The notes under the pieces were generated by a model that did not search any database, was not told the DNA's origin, and worked only from the letters and a program-made list of their open reading frames with translations. 64,000 nt of DNA. Origin: Galaxea fascicularis. Its lineage: Eukaryota > Cnidaria > Anthozoa > Scleractinia > Euphylliidae. The DNA lies in assembly GCA_948470475.1 (NCBI GenBank), contig OX419342.1, positions 1,944,701 through 2,008,700 of the forward strand. Reading direction: 5' to 3'. The position numbers and the translations under genes are program-made. Within the stretch, counting starts at the first letter, position 1, and every line of letters begins with the position of its first letter. Positions 1 through 12,800 of the stretch are shown one piece after another.

Positions 1-131
1 AACATGGCTTTGTGAATAGCTTCGTCCAGGACGACATCGTGTTCTCCATACACAAAGCTCAAAACGCTGCCGCTGCGCAGTGAGAACGTGGAGCCTTGAA
101 TTTTTTGTTTTTGACGGAGGCTTTCATTTTC
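1..131 (-). CDS. Nav-A exon: start of I-II linker (cut by window edge)
   Basis: Acceptor TTTTTCAG. Translation begins [20 protein letters not shown] and stays open to the window edge. The GSTFSLRSG core resembles the Nav I-II linker of bilaterians. Confidence 0.88.
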
Positions 132-3100
132 CTGAAAAAGAAGGAAAGATAAAAAATATAATCATAAAAATTACATTTGTAATTGTTACGATTAATAGGT
201 AGTGAGACTTCGTGTCGTCCAATTCGCTCTATAATCTATAATCATATTCGTGATAAACAAATCGGACTCTCGCTGCGCGGTCGGCCGATTTTGTTATCAC
301 TCACATAAACACAGGCCGAATTGGACTCCACTCAGTCCTATTACCATCCCAAATTATAATAATGATAACAATCACTATGCAAATGACAACGGCGACAACG
401 ATAATGATAACGATAACGATATTGATGCATGGTGACTGTAAACTCAAACAAAACTTCAGACTAATTTTCATTTATCCCTTCATTTTACTTCTGCTGTGTA
501 ACACTTACTTATTGAGGCCACCGCATAACCCTAACCAAACCTGGACCTACCAAACAGGCTGATCATGCAAGACCAGTGAATGAATCTGCCTTTATTTTAT
601 AACGACTGACCACTAATCACAAAACGTTTATGAAAGGCTCACAGCACCGAACCAACCTACTTTTCAATACTCACTTCTCCCACCGGTTTTTGATACTCCG
701 CTGAGCCCGAATCCTTCTTTACGGTTGGGATGTCTCCGAATAAACTAAATACTGCATTGAATTGTGTTGAACTTACCGATTTAGCGTTTTGTACTTCGTT
801 TTCATACGATGCTGCAACAACGGCGAGCACAAGATTGATGAGGTAAAAGCGTCCAAACAGCACAATACACAGAAAGTACAGCACTGACCATGGACCCATG
901 GTATAAAGGACCTGAAGAGACAATTTACCCTGAATAAATTAACGCATTTTTATTAGCAAATGACAAGAAATTTGGAGAATAACAGTTGACTCACGTTGTT
1001 GTAGACATTTTCCCAGAAGTCCAAAGTGACAAGCTGAAATGAAGTGATAATGGCCCAACCGAAATGATCAAAACTTGTAAAACCGTAATTAGGATTGGGT
1101 CCCGCATCAGGAAGGCAGCTCTGGTTGGCCGCACAGTTCCTGTAGATGTACAATAGAAAGTGCAATATTTCATTGGTTACTTTAGCTCAGAGATACTTGA
1201 TGACTCATGATCATACATGAAAATTGTGTTACAATGTTTCTTGCTGACATGGCCGTCCGGCAGGTCTCTTTTACAGGTCGCATTCTCCAAGTCAAAGTAC
1301 AGGTCACCGTGGTACAGATAAATAAGCAAGCCCAAAAGTGTTTCGTAGCCCTAATCACTGTCTAATTTTTTTTTAGCTCAAGGTGAAACTGTTTGACTTA
1401 GTTACCAATCGATGAAACAGTGACCTGTACACCTGTGACCTGTAAAGTGACCTGTAAAAGACCTCTCTGGCGAGGTCCCCGTTCACTGAACTGACAGCGT
1501 GAATTTGTACGCAGGTTTTTAAGAACAAGCTTAATCGTCGTTGTCATCAGCGACATCGTCAGCGTCATCTTCATCCCCATCATTACAATTATGATCGTCG
1601 TAATATGAATAGGAAAAATGAATTGAGGCGATGCCCAAGTTACGTGTGGGTGGGATACTTGCTTGACGGCTTTGTTTTGTTGCTATGACTTACACAGTGC
1701 CAGAGTCGTTTCCACAAATTAGAGGTTGACCGTCAGAGTCAAGTATCCAAACACCTGAAATGTAAAAACCGACACCGGGATTGATTAGCATAACAACCTG
1801 ACTACCAAAACTAATGAGTGTAAATATAAGGAATTTGCACACGATGCTACAACGACGGCAAGCGCCAGCAAGATCAGATTGAGGCTGATGAGGTGAATTT
1901 GTGAAAGCGTCCAAACATATGTGGATATATGAACATATGGATATTATATTTATGTGATGTGAACGCGCTAGAACTTTCAAACAGGTCTGTAAATATTTGT
2001 GGAAGCCTTTTCCTCGCCTTAACCCTCGGGTTAATATGAAATTGCATCTGAAACTCCATCGCATGTTTGTGTCAAACTATTGATGCCACAGGGCATTTCT
2101 GCTCCTTAATTTTCAAGTACTGAATCAGCTGAAAAGTACCGCAATTAGAGAAAATTAAGTTTGAAGACCATCATGCAAGTGTGGTGGATAAAGCGTCATA
2201 TAGAAGTTGGATTAAAATGTTTCGTACAAAATATGGCATATTTGAAGTACTCACTTGAATTAGATGCATAATCTCTGTACGAAATGTGCAGGTTAGCGGG
2301 CACAGGCTCCCCGCATTTATTTCTGAGCACACCCACAAACACTTGCATGCCGACAAGAGCGAAAATACAAATAAAGAACATGGTAAGAATAAGTACATCC
2401 CATAACATCTTCATGGACGCCAGGAGGGTATTCACCATCATTCTTAGGCCTGGAGAAGAAAAAGTGACTGGTTAGATTAATGCACCAGTGAATATTGGAC
2501 AACTGAGACTAAGGGTGCCAGCTCCTTTTTGAGCTCATTAGATTTGCCAAGCCAACTATCAGTTGGGGGTGTAGCTCAGTGGTAGAGCGTCCGCTTTGCA
2601 TTACCGGGGTTCCAAACCCCTCACCTTCACCCATTCATTTGTTCTTTTCATCTTTTATTGTCTTAAAACGTAATTAATATAAATAGAAACTCTTTTGCCG
2701 TTTTTAGCCAACAAAATGTCTTTAAATCACTTATAAAACATGACCATTGAAGCTTTTAGTATCGACAACCAACCTTTCACAGCTGATATTGTGCGAAGAG
2801 CTCTAAACACACGGAATGTCCTGATTCCAGAAAGATTTGCTAGCACACCAGGAGCCAGGGTTACGTACCTTAGAGAGAGAGAGAGAAGTGGAAACACCTG
2901 ATTAATATGACGCGTATACTGACTGTAAGTTAAGAAACGATTGGCCCTGTCGAGGGCCAGTTGCACATTAAGTGAACTCAAACATGCTCCTTAGAGGAGT
3001 TGGTGAATAGCACTTAAAAAAATGACATCACTTGCGAAATTTTAAATTATTCAGGCAAATTTAACAGATTTCGTATAGGACTCGAAGTTTTAAACGGAGC

Positions 3101-6100
3101 CGGCGTGGTACATCTATTCAGCTCTAATTTGAGAATATCGAGAATATCTAAGGTTAACTTACCCCAAAATGACAACGACGAAATCTAACCAATTCCATGG
3201 ATCTCGTAAATACGCGTATTTATGGAGAACAAATCCCTTAGCGATAATTTTGAGAATCATTTCAACAGTATAAATTGCTGCAAATACATATCTGTTAAAA
3301 ACAAACGGTCAAACAGGTTAGTCTGCGTACTCACTAGTTACCTAGTTATCAAAAGAATAAGTTGAAACACTTAAATTGCGGAGAATGTGATCGAAAACAC
3401 TCCAGATTGTCCCATATTACCCAATACGCAACAAACAAACTGAAGAAACAAAGTCTCCTTTTTAAGCCTATATCGACTTTATTCAGCTAAATGCTTATCC
3501 TCCACCAAACCTCGCGTTTACCACAAGTTCCCTCTCAACAAAATTCAGAGGGTTATGTACTTTTGACTTGTCTAGGAGGGTATTGCGCCTGCGTAGAGGC
3601 GGCTGAGAAGAACGCGATGTCACTGAGAGCAGCATGTGTAGGAGAGGCGGACACCTGGGGAGACTCCTCCCGCTCTCTAAATGCTGTTGCTCAGGTCAGA
3701 ATGTACTGCCTTTAGACGAGTGATTCTGCAGTTACCTCCCTACGTTCACTGCCCAGGCCTTTGCAATTTTTCCGGGGTCATCACTCCACCGGCCGCGGAC
3801 TTAATCTTAGTTTACCACGTAAAAGTGAATTTGTGACAGTTTTAAACTCACTCAGTCTCCTCGGGTGGATTCGTCAATGCTAGGAAAACACAATTTACTA
3901 AAATAGTTAGAAGTATAAAAATTTCAAAATATCTGATGATAGATTAAGGAATTCAATCCAAGACAACAGAAATAAACAAAGACAAATTCTTATACAAACA
4001 GGATCACATGGGTGCTTTCCGGAGAACTGGCTCGCTAGATCGGTCGGTCAGTTACAAAAGGAATTCATGTGTTTACTAGAAAAACCGTTATATTCAAGTT
4101 CAATGATCACAAAAGCGAGGTGCAAACTTAAATTTGGGTTCGACGACGACGACCCAACTTATGGCTCTATAGGGAAGTTCGTCTGGCGGGGGTGTATTTT
4201 AGAGGTAAAGCATCCGCTTTGTCCGGAGTTCGAAACCCCGCACCTATATAGTAACCGGTTTTTTTTTCTATCTTTATTTTCAAGCAAGGATACTGATTTG
4301 TAGTTATGTACAAGGAAAATTTTCTAACAGGGTGATTTTGACCAAATATGTACAAGGACTTGGCTTTGTTCAGACGATGGACATGCGGCGTCCCAAAGCG
4401 ACTGGTGATGACAATGAACGCCTGAAAATGAAACAGTTTTAAATCATCATTAGTAAATGGCCCCTTGAGCCATCTTCACTGTCTTTGAACACTGTTAGTA
4501 ACTACAGGGCTAGTTAAATAACCCTAGGCTGACATACTGAATTAACCATAACGGTAACCATGATTTTCGAAGGAGCGCCTGCTGAGGGTGTGACTGTATG
4601 TTCGAAATTCTTAACCATGTCCTTGTCATGTTTGATTTTCAACAATTCTTTAGTTTAAACCCTTTCTTATTACTTTATGCTCTGTTACTGATTTTTCCCA
4701 GTGATTAGGATTCTGTTGATCAGTCATTACCCGGATCATTAAATCAAGGGCCGTAGGCATATCAACAAGAACCTCATGCAGCCTACCAGTCAGTGAAAAG
4801 ACAAAATGAACGGTAAAAATCAAGGTTTCCTGAAGCAAAGTTGTTTTAAGTGCATATGAAGTAAAAGATTATGTTTGCTTATTCAAAAGGCCTTTAAAAG
4901 TGAGTAAAAATGGCCTTTTTTTTAAGATTTTCTTTCATTCGCGAGTCAGATTAAAGTTTTGCTTAAAAATTGATGACGTCACAAATGGTTTAAGTAAGAA
5001 TATAAATTACTAAGTCAAAACTATGTCTGGAAATATTTGCGTGATGCCATTTAGCCTCGGCACCAGTAATGTACGTCAGAGACACAAAACGACACCCACT
5101 GTGCTGTGCCGGAGTTTCCCACGCGGAATGTTGGCAGAACACGGGAAAAGCTGGTGAATCATGAGCCGGAGGTGAACATGATTTACAAGCATTTCGAATG
5201 CGGTCTATTGCTTCTACAAAATAATTGTAAGTAGTTCCTTGAGTTTTGTATGAGGTGACCGGTACAATAAATCATAGGTTTTTCACTATTCGAGACGCGC
5301 GTAGTATTTTATAACAAAAAACATCCCCTATGGGTGTTTTGATTCCCCCGCCGCCTTGATCTTGTATTAGTCAAGACGCAAATACTCCAGAGCGTTCGAC
5401 ACAACTCGAAAGCATTTGAGAACACTTTTGCTTGTTTTTCGAGTTTAGAAAAAGTATTGAATTCGAGCAGACTAGTGCGCTCTATTCTAAATTGCGTAAA
5501 CAAAGACGGAAAAAACTCAACAACACCAATTGTGGCATACGGCGTTTTAATGAGAAAAGTAGCTCCAGCAGGTTTTTGATGAGTGATCAGCACACCACGT
5601 TTCAACAAACAATGGAATATTCTTAGCAAAAACACTGAAAAGTTGTTTGTACAGAGTAATTGTACTCATGATCTGGCAATTTTAGTCAATGGTTGCTGAA
5701 AAGAAATTGAGCTAAACGACTCCCCTGTCATATCTTCTGTTTTTACTCGAACGTTATGTGGAGCATGCCGTCAAAAATTCTCTTACTTGTACTAAAGAAA
5801 TGTTTTGGCCAAATTGAATGAAGGAACGGTTTCTTAACAGTGAGGTTTCTTCGGGTTTCGCAGGCTTTTTCAGGTTGTACATTGTATACTAATCTCGGAA
5901 AAATGACCGGTCTTAAAGAATCAAGTGGAAGTTTCAAATTCAAACGAGAGTTAAATTTCTAGCGCATGGTACAGTGGAAACATTTTAGCTCCCATACAAA
6001 AACAGAGATAAGTTTCAGCCGGTTTTCAATTCCTCATCGTGAATAATTGTCCTAAACAATTATCAGTTGATTGCAATTGTACTGGATTTACTTCATTTCA

Positions 6101-9100
6101 AGGCGAAGTGTTGCAAGCGCTCTTTTCTCTTTTCGTTTCTTCACGTTTGTTTTAAACAAGTAACTAACGATTATAATACTACAGCCTAGCCTAAATAAGT
6201 AAGACAGGCTGACATTGTAGTCACCACGCAGGAAGGAAATGGGCATATATCTCCCATTTAAGATTTACATGTTTAATTTAAGGCCTGGAGCGAAAAATAC
6301 ATTTTCGGTAATACATGCCGACAACTGCACTTTCTTATTTGTATTATGACTCCCAACGATTGACTAATTCTTGAAGTGTCAACAAATATCTCAACAAAAA
6401 TGCGTGAAAGCCAGTACCGAAAACAACCGATGTAAAATCATAGCCATTTTTAATTGCTAGGCCCTAGCAGCTAAACGAGATTTCGCTTATTACATAACAC
6501 GACGAGATCGCAAACACTTTACTTTGCTTTATCATCAATGGAGTCTTAATTTACTCATAATCAATTTCTAATGATAAAGATAAACTAGAAGTCGTCAGTT
6601 ACTGTCTGGTGGGACATTTTTTTAACTTTTCTGATATTTTTCGGCACTAATATCCATTTTTCAGGATTGTGAATGATGATTCACGGGTCAAATCGTGTGT
6701 CACGGCTGTCAACGATATTAAACGGTATATCTGTCAAATCAGGTTTCAATAATATTGAGACCTTTAAAGTCGAAATAAGAATGAACTGCTCTTCGTACGT
6801 CAAACTGAAAAAAAAATCACAATCTCATCGTTTACCGGCGTCAGAAATAACTTATATTCCTAGTAAAGTAAGACTGACTCAGGATAGAAGACTCAATTGA
6901 TCATGAGCTCACCTCGGACACGCTGACCGGCTCTACGAAGGCTTCAAATGTACTGTTAAGAATCTCCATTCGTAGACCGTTATAAACTGAAATGCGCTCG
7001 CCACATGTGTTAGAACAGTAAAGACGTTTCTCCTCTGCAACGTCGACATCAAAATAGGGCCGACGGTCCACAAACCACAGGAGATTAGAAAATTTTTCGT
7101 GTCAGTTGGCCAGGTGTACAACAGTTTTTATACCTTGCGCAAAAAACAAAAGCTTGAGCTGGGTTTTGAGTGTGAAAAACTGAATAATTAAATGATCGTC
7201 AAATTCAGCCAATTACAAACGCTCCCGAATGTTTTCACAATTGGGAATTGTCTCGCTTAATTGGGGCACGGTAGCGAAACTCCATCGCTGATTCAAGTAA
7301 ATAGGACAACAGTCAAAGCCAAGAGTTGACATGCATTGTCTGCACCTTTGACTGAAGAAGAAGCTACTTGTGTCAACTTAGATAAGACTGTAGCTTAATG
7401 CGATTAAGGTTTGATTCACAGCAGAACGTTTAAACAAATGGGCTAAAGTGATTGGCGTTTCTATAGAAACGAAGTGAACCTCATTTAGTTGACCATGAAA
7501 ACAAGGACATTCAATTTTTTTTTTTCAATTAACGACCACTTTAGAAACTTTGTGTTTTATTTTCAAATACGAATTCTTCCAGCTAACCACAGAAACATCG
7601 ACGTAACCGGAAAAAGAAAGAGGTGTGGACTCTAATTACAGTTTTAGTGCCGTTTTCAACTGAGTGTCGAAAGTAAATCCTTTGGTTTTGAGTTAATTCT
7701 CTTTTGGACTCGTTGGCAAAATTCGTTCCACTTTACCTCGACCAACCGTGACTTGCACGTGCGCCCTTTCCCTCGCCTGACACGGGCCACATGAATCTGC
7801 TTCGAATTTTGATTGGTTCATTAAGCTGTTTGCGTCTATTGTGAAGTGGTAATAATATGCTAATTGTGAGATTAACAAGACTAAACAATGTTTGTGATCT
7901 CGAGCGTTGTGCATGAAGGCCCACAAGATTTGGCAATAAAGATAAACGAAGGAAATAAATTAAGATATAATTATAGTGTCTTAACTGCATATGTCAACAA
8001 ACCCCGAACGTTTTGCATATAATTCCTGCCATACGAAATGACACAAAATGAAACAAAGAATTAAAACTGTCAATTAATCGCCTTGACAACGTGTTAATTA
8101 TGAATAGCATTTTTAGAAAAGACATTGTATCATTTTAAGAGCAGAATTTGGCAAGCAGTTAAAACTCATTTTAAAATTTGCCTTTCCACTGTTTTTGCTA
8201 AAGAAAAGTTACCGATCAAGTTCAAATGCGCCCGGCAAGACTGTTAGTAATTGCGGAAACCACAATCTAAAAATCTGAGTTACGTCAAGACTTAATTACT
8301 CGGTTTACACTAAATTTAATGGATGTCTTCAATAATATTCGCTTGCTGAATGAACCTTTGAACAACACTGCAGAGTAAGTTTGTCTGGAGAACAGCATAG
8401 TTTGACGTAAATCACTAAAGCTTTCCGGGTCGTAGTTGTTTTCAATTGTTTAAGATTATTTTATTTATTTGGATTACATATGCGCAAAGAGAAATATAAA
8501 CAAAACTCCCGTTGTGAAAACAGAGATAATAACTGTTAATAGAATGCACCAAATAATCGTTTGCCAACCATTGAACTGGAAAATATTATCTCTTACTTAT
8601 CTTACTTATGGATTGTAAAGTTTGCTAACTTTCACAATAAGTTTAATGGCTACATGTTAATCTCATTGTTTGTAAAATCTTTCATGGGATCTGTTGAACC
8701 TGGCGAAGCCAACAAATTGACCACAACAGTCAGAAGTTAAACTGCAAAGTTTGCTATTATTCATATATTTAGTAACTGTTCTACAACTCACAAATATTCT
8801 GTACGCAATGAAGCGGCGCGGTAATTTTATGTTCCGCATCCGCTCAGGTAGTCAATTTAGACTCTTATCCTCCGCTGGTTTATTTTATGACTCAAAATTT
8901 GCAGACTTAAGCGGAGTTGAATTTTAGCCGCAGTACGTACATAATAATGTATTTTTAAATGAGCACATTTTCTTCGGTATAGGCGTTTGGCATATGGGCC
9001 AGCGAACGCAAGCGTGGCCAGTGCAACTAATACAGTACCTTAAATGAATGATGCAAACCAAAATGATGAAAATTAGATGAACCCAAAATGATGAAAATGA

Positions 9101-9842
9101 CAAACGACAATGACAAAATGATGAACCCAAAATTGACCTGCTCCCAAAGTCAGTGGCTTCATAGCTCAGTTGGTAGAGCATCTCACCGGAATCACTAGGT
9201 CACGGGTTCAATCGGCACGTTTAAGTCCTGAATTTTTTTTCAGGCTTCTTTACGCGATTGTAAAAATTGCGATCACAACTGCGACGATCATTCTTCATTT
9301 GATTTTAATACAGTACCGTACATTGACAAATTTTACCGGTTCTGCTCTAGTACATCCTCTGAGTGTTGACCCGGCAACTTTTACATCACAGAATAAGTGA
9401 TTTCACTTGGTTAAAGACCTCTAAATCAATGGAACTGATTCAGATGTTAGTTATATCGACGAAGCCATATAAAAACAATTTAATTGTAAAAAAAATAACC
9501 ATGGAAACAACTTTGACAGATTTGAGTAACTTTCAGTACAATAGAAATGACTTCGCCTTGTCATGAATTTAATTGAAAGACACCTTCCTAAACGAAACAT
9601 ACCTCGCCGTTATCGCTAAGATTGTCCTCTAAAGGTTGATTTAAGTATCTTGGAGGCTTGGGACGAAGTTTGTGCATCATTTCTGTGAAAAAGTTCTTGA
9701 AGGCTTTAGAGTCAACGCTACTCGTGTCGCTAAGACTTCGATCGGTCCGTCGGCTGGCACGACTCAAATAGCTAATCACACTGGACTGGGATAACCTTGA
9801 AGTTTTGGCCACATAATGGCCTGTGGTAGTCCCGTTAAGTTC
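1..9842 (-). CDS. Nav-A: voltage-gated sodium channel alpha subunit, 5' part (N-terminus, domain I, start of I-II linker)
   Basis: Plasma-membrane channel carrying voltage-dependent Na+ (or mixed cation) current. Ten exons seen on the minus strand in transcript order: 9842-9603, 4421-4294, 3932-3852, 3291-3163, 2868-2774, 2449-2255, 1754-1694, 1139-995, 911-777, 131-1. All phases agree; the first nine give exactly 403 codons. Domain I is complete: S1 ([15 protein letters not shown]), S2-S3 ([29 protein letters not shown]), S4 with spaced arginines ([19 protein letters not shown]), S5, turret cysteines, pore ([13 protein letters not shown], with the ring Asp at 1019-1021) and S6 ([18 protein letters not shown]). 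Domains II-IV lie beyond the left edge, so its other three filter residues are unknown. The first visible exon opens in phase 0 with no usable in-frame ATG, so an upstream start exon must exist. It is a divergent paralog of the plus-strand gene at 31976-56985. A calcium channel is excluded by the Asp-Phe-Trp-Glu-Asn pore and the overall Nav fit. Confidence 0.95.
132..776 (-). other. Nav-A intron
   Basis: No gene inside. On the plus strand 355-425 is a loose repeat of AATGATAAC/GACAACG units. Confidence 0.7.
777..911 (-). CDS. Nav-A exon: S6 of domain I
   Basis: 135 nt (45 codons, phase 0 both ends): [20 protein letters not shown], then [19 protein letters not shown], the activation-gate helix. 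Donor ATCG|GTAAGT. Confidence 0.96.
995..1139 (-). CDS. Nav-A exon: domain I pore loop and selectivity filter
   Basis: 145 nt encoding [20 protein letters not shown] and the pore helix and filter up to [13 protein letters not shown]. The Asp codon at 1019-1021 is the domain I ring residue. Phe follows it, where the paralog has Tyr. Confidence 0.96.
1255..1490. repeat. Imperfect hairpin (MITE-like) in a Nav-A intron
   Basis: The left arm, GGTCTCTTTTACAGGTC near 1263, is mirrored on the right by GACCTGTAAAAGACC near 1450-1465. Both arms also hold short repeats of ACAGGTCAC. This looks like a non-autonomous element of about 230 bp. Confidence 0.5.
1694..1754 (-). CDS. Nav-A exon: domain I turret
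   Basis: 61 nt, encoding [19 protein letters not shown]; phase fits both neighbours (A|GT and GT|G split codons). Counterpart of the 64-nt exon 43185-43248. Confidence 0.92.
2255..2449 (-). CDS. Nav-A exon: S4-S5 linker and S5 of domain I
   Basis: 195 nt encoding [20 protein letters not shown] and S5 ([20 protein letters not shown]), then the start of the turret. Donor TCAA|GTGAGT. Confidence 0.95.
2565..2628 (+). pseudogene. Degenerate tRNA-Ala copy
   Basis: GGGGGTGTAGCTCAGTGGTA and the TGC anticodon loop match the tRNA-Ala gene at 17663-17734, but about ten bases of the anticodon-stem/variable region are missing. Lies antisense in a Nav-A intron. Confidence 0.7.
2774..2868 (-). CDS. Nav-A exon: S3-S4 loop and S4 voltage sensor of domain I
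   Basis: 95 nt encoding [14 protein letters not shown] then [17 protein letters not shown], a typical S4 with basic residues every third position. One codon longer than the paralog exon (92 nt). The acceptor follows a CT repeat. Confidence 0.95.
3163..3291 (-). CDS. Nav-A exon: S2 to S3 of domain I
   Basis: 129 nt encoding [20 protein letters not shown] through [12 protein letters not shown]; acceptor AACAG, donor GGG|GTAAGT. Same length as paralog exon 40934-41062. Confidence 0.95.
3852..3932 (-). CDS. Nav-A exon: S1 of domain I
   Basis: 81 nt encoding [19 protein letters not shown] followed by TNPPEET; donor ACTGA|GTGAGT. Same length and phase as paralog exon 38440-38520. Confidence 0.94.
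3933..4293 (-). other. U12-type GT-AG intron in Nav-A (domain I S1)
   Basis: The 5' site is GTATCCTTG (4293-4285), matching the minor-spliceosome donor consensus. A branch-point match TTCCTTAAT lies at 3951-3943, about 11 nt before the terminal AG. It splits a Gln codon just before S1. The paralog has an AT-AC intron at the same codon. Confidence 0.9.
4188..4246 (+). pseudogene. Second degenerate tRNA-Ala copy
   Basis: GGGGGTGTATTTTAGAGGTA, followed by TCCGCTTTG and a near-intact T arm GAGTTCGAAACCCCG. The anticodon arm is truncated. It lies inside the U12-type intron of Nav-A, antisense. Confidence 0.65.
4294..4421 (-). CDS. Nav-A exon: pre-S1 segment of domain I
   Basis: 128 nt beginning [20 protein letters not shown] and ending in a split CA|A codon for Gln. 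Same length and phase as the paralog exon 36832-36959. Its donor GTATCCTTG is a U12-type 5' splice site (see 3933-4293). Confidence 0.94.
4422..9602 (-). other. Large first visible intron of Nav-A
   Basis: About 5.2 kb separating the N-terminal exon from domain I. I see no coding exon on either strand, only the SINE at 9151-9312 and simple AT-rich sequence. Confidence 0.6.
9151..9312 (+). mobile_element. tRNA-derived SINE with 3' tail
   Basis: The head has an A box (TAGCTCAGTTGGTAGAGC) and a B-box-like GGTTCAATC. It is followed by AAGTCCTGAATTTTTTTTCA, GGCTTCTTTACGCGATTG and AAAAATTGCGATCAC. The tail recurs at 59428-59505, so this is a dispersed family. Antisense within a Nav-A intron. Confidence 0.75.
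9603..9842 (-). CDS. Nav-A exon: cytoplasmic N-terminus
   Basis: 80 codons, phase 0 at both ends. The acceptor follows a long pyrimidine tract (rc CTCTCTTTTTTCTTCAG) and the donor is GAG|GTATG. The peptide is Ser/Arg-rich ([20 protein letters not shown]) and ends [10 protein letters not shown], which runs into the pre-S1 segment of the next exon. It has little similarity to the N-terminus of the paralog. Confidence 0.85.
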
Positions 9843-12800
9843 CTGAAGAAAAAAGAGAGTGGTTGTGAGTTAAGGTTGCTAGCGGCTGATGGCATTCCGG
9901 GATCAATAGGCGGATGGCGAGCCGTCCACGCTAGGATAAATTCGGAAACCGTGTCTCCAAACTCTTACTCATTTTCTTATACTGTACATCAATCTGCGTT
10001 TTGCCTCGATCACTAAAGAGATTTCTTCTGAGGGAATTTGACTCGTAATGCAGCAAATAAAGTCTACCGAAAGAGGAACTTTAGGCCTGATGACCTCCGA
10101 AACCAAAACTTTAGGTTGCGGTGACCATGTAGGTACAACTGATGTTGGTCCAGCTGTACTACACCTAAAACAAACTTGTCGAAGAAACAAGTTGCAAGTT
10201 TTCTTAACTATTTCTTTGGAAAGACCCTGCAACATATACTTAATGGTTCACCATAAGTAGCCTAAATCTCTCCGTTGCGACCAAAGCGTCACGTCTCAAG
10301 TTGTAGTCTTAGTGTAGTTTAAAATCACCGTCTTCCTTGTCGGTTAAAATAAGTTTGTGTAACGCTACTAAATGTAAAGGAAAAGGAGGTAGGGTGAACA
10401 TTAAAAGTGAGCCAGCTAAATGGAATGTAAAGCTTACAAACCTGAATTTCGCCGATGCATTTTTGCCGAAGTGTATGCCGTGAACGAAAATTCCTTCTGA
10501 TTCCCGTTCATGGTCGGCTGAGTGAATTTAATCAAGTAAGTCAATCGGAACAGACTCTTTCCTGAGGGTAATTATTATAGTTTCACTAATAGACACTCCG
10601 TTAAACATGGACAAGTAAAATTTAAATTCGGTCACTGTTTGGATCTTATCAATCGATAGAGGAACAAGTTCTTGTTCGACGTTTTAGATTGCTCATGTAA
10701 AGTCCGTAGCCACAGTCGACTGGCTCGTTTCCATTCACGTTCAACACTTTTGTTTTTTATCATTTATGGCGTTACTTCTCTCTCTTGTTCTAGATATACC
10801 TTTGCTGCTGTCAGCACAGTATCGTCTGTTTGTGTAAAACCGTCAGTTACACTGCCGTGAAGACAGAGCAGAACAAACTAGAGTTTTCGGGACAATTAGG
10901 TCTGGAGTTAAAAATAGGTATTTCTTGGCGACCAATTCATATACGTCACTAAAAAAGAATTCCGCTTCACATAGAATTCTTATAGTCAGGGTGCAAAAGT
11001 GTGCAAAACTCGCAAAACTTTGAGTCAGCAACTTTGTAAACTTCATTCAGTCAGATCGAAAAAAGTGTTACCGCTACTGAAAGACGAGTCTCAAAGCCGG
11101 TCTTCTTAGAAACTTTGCGAAATTCGGCCAGAACACGTTGCTTAAACTGATTCAAGAAGTCATATCGGAATTGCTGAATTCGGCAGAAATAGAGATCTTT
11201 GGGGTGCACCTTACTTCCAAGAAATGTTTGCGTGACCCTCTTCAACTAGTATTACATGTTGTTTTGAAGTATTTGCGTAATCGTTGCTAAACCGCTTGTA
11301 TTGTATTCAGTGCTCTGTCCAACAATCTGCCAGGCAAACAATATCATGATCAAGCCGGTAAAAGGGAACCATGGAAATCTCAGTCATCGCAACGATGGTA
11401 TTTCGGTTTCCGTGGTTCTCCCTTCTTTGAACTGATCGTATGTCGTATGTTAGTATATACCACCCAAGTGAATTGTACGTTTCGCACGATCTGATTGGTT
11501 AACTCGGAGGTGATTAGCAAAGTACTTTTCACCTCGCGGCAGCCGAAGATAAACAAAATGGCTTCCCATTTCGGTTTCCGAAGAGGAAATTGTTTCAATA
11601 AACGCTAGTTACACTATATTCAGCTTGTGTGGTATATACAAAAACAGTTACTCACCTCAGTGTCAGTGAAAGTAGTGAATATTTACCTCGCCGCCTCGCA
11701 GCCTGCTAAATACAATCATTCACTACTACTCACCTCCACTTCGGTGCATAAATGTTAATTAGACAAAAGTTTGTGCATGATCCGTAATTTCCTCAGTAGG
11801 CCGGATTCAGATAGTTTCACTATCTGTCACAGTGCATTGTTCCTGACTAATGTTCGCGCTAATGTTGTATATGTGCAGCAAGTTCTCCCTCATTTTGAAA
11901 ATTTGCCCCTATGAATTTGTGAAATTGCTCAATTTTCAGCAAATGAGACGTTATACTATTGCTGTCTTGCGAAATGCGTCATGTACTTGGTCGACTGAAC
12001 GTACCAGTGACCAAACAACTGCGCACGTCCATGTGCGGTGCGTAAAAGGTGCGGTGTCTGAAGCTGTCCTATTTTCCTGTCGACCTAAATGTTTCAGGCG
12101 ATGGAAGGAAGAACGCTAAGAGAAAAGATTATGACGAGCAGTCCTTTACTCCGCCCTCCCATCATTCATGCACGCTTCACTCTTTTGATTTTCCTCAACC
12201 TTTTTCTTTCTCCTTTCTTGTACAGAGGTTCTGCGTAAGAAAGACGTCTTGATATACAGTATCGCACGTTTCAAGCGTTCCAGGCTAATTCACAGAGCAG
12301 CATACCTCCTACGCAGGCTCTTCTCTCTATTTAATAATGGCCCCGAGGGAAGGGCCGGGAGTGGCTTTTTTCTCCGTTCTGTGTTTCCTTGCGACTTTTT
12401 GCGCCCTTTTTTTTCAGAGATGCCGACGAACGCCATACTCAACAACCGAATTTACATTGTTATTTTGTAACAAACGGTAGCCTTCTCTTGTAGTTCGTAT
12501 ATCTTAAAATAAGGTCCGAGATCAGTGGAAGATTATCCGAAACTGAATGAACAGCTGGTTAACACTGAGTGAAGTGAATTTTTTGTTATTTTGAGAACTA
12601 TTTTTCAGCCCTGATAGAGACCATGTTCAACCCTAATACAGTTACATGGCATGGAGGAGCGAAAAAGTAATAGTCGAGAATGGCTTATCCCGAATGCTCA
12701 AACTTGCTGGTTTACCGTACGAAAAATGTGGCTGTAGATTTAACATTTCCAACATGTCCAAACGAATCAAACCACTTTTTAAAAATATTTTGGGCAGAAT

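Noticed and set aside
1690..2064. 124-codon minus-strand frame
   Set aside because: Only the last 19-20 codons are a real exon (turret of Nav-A); the rest is intron read-through.
3880..3889. TTTTCCTAG as acceptor of a 28-nt Nav-A exon
   Set aside because: The reading frame continues upstream through a complete S1 ([12 protein letters not shown]) to the U12-type acceptor at 3933.
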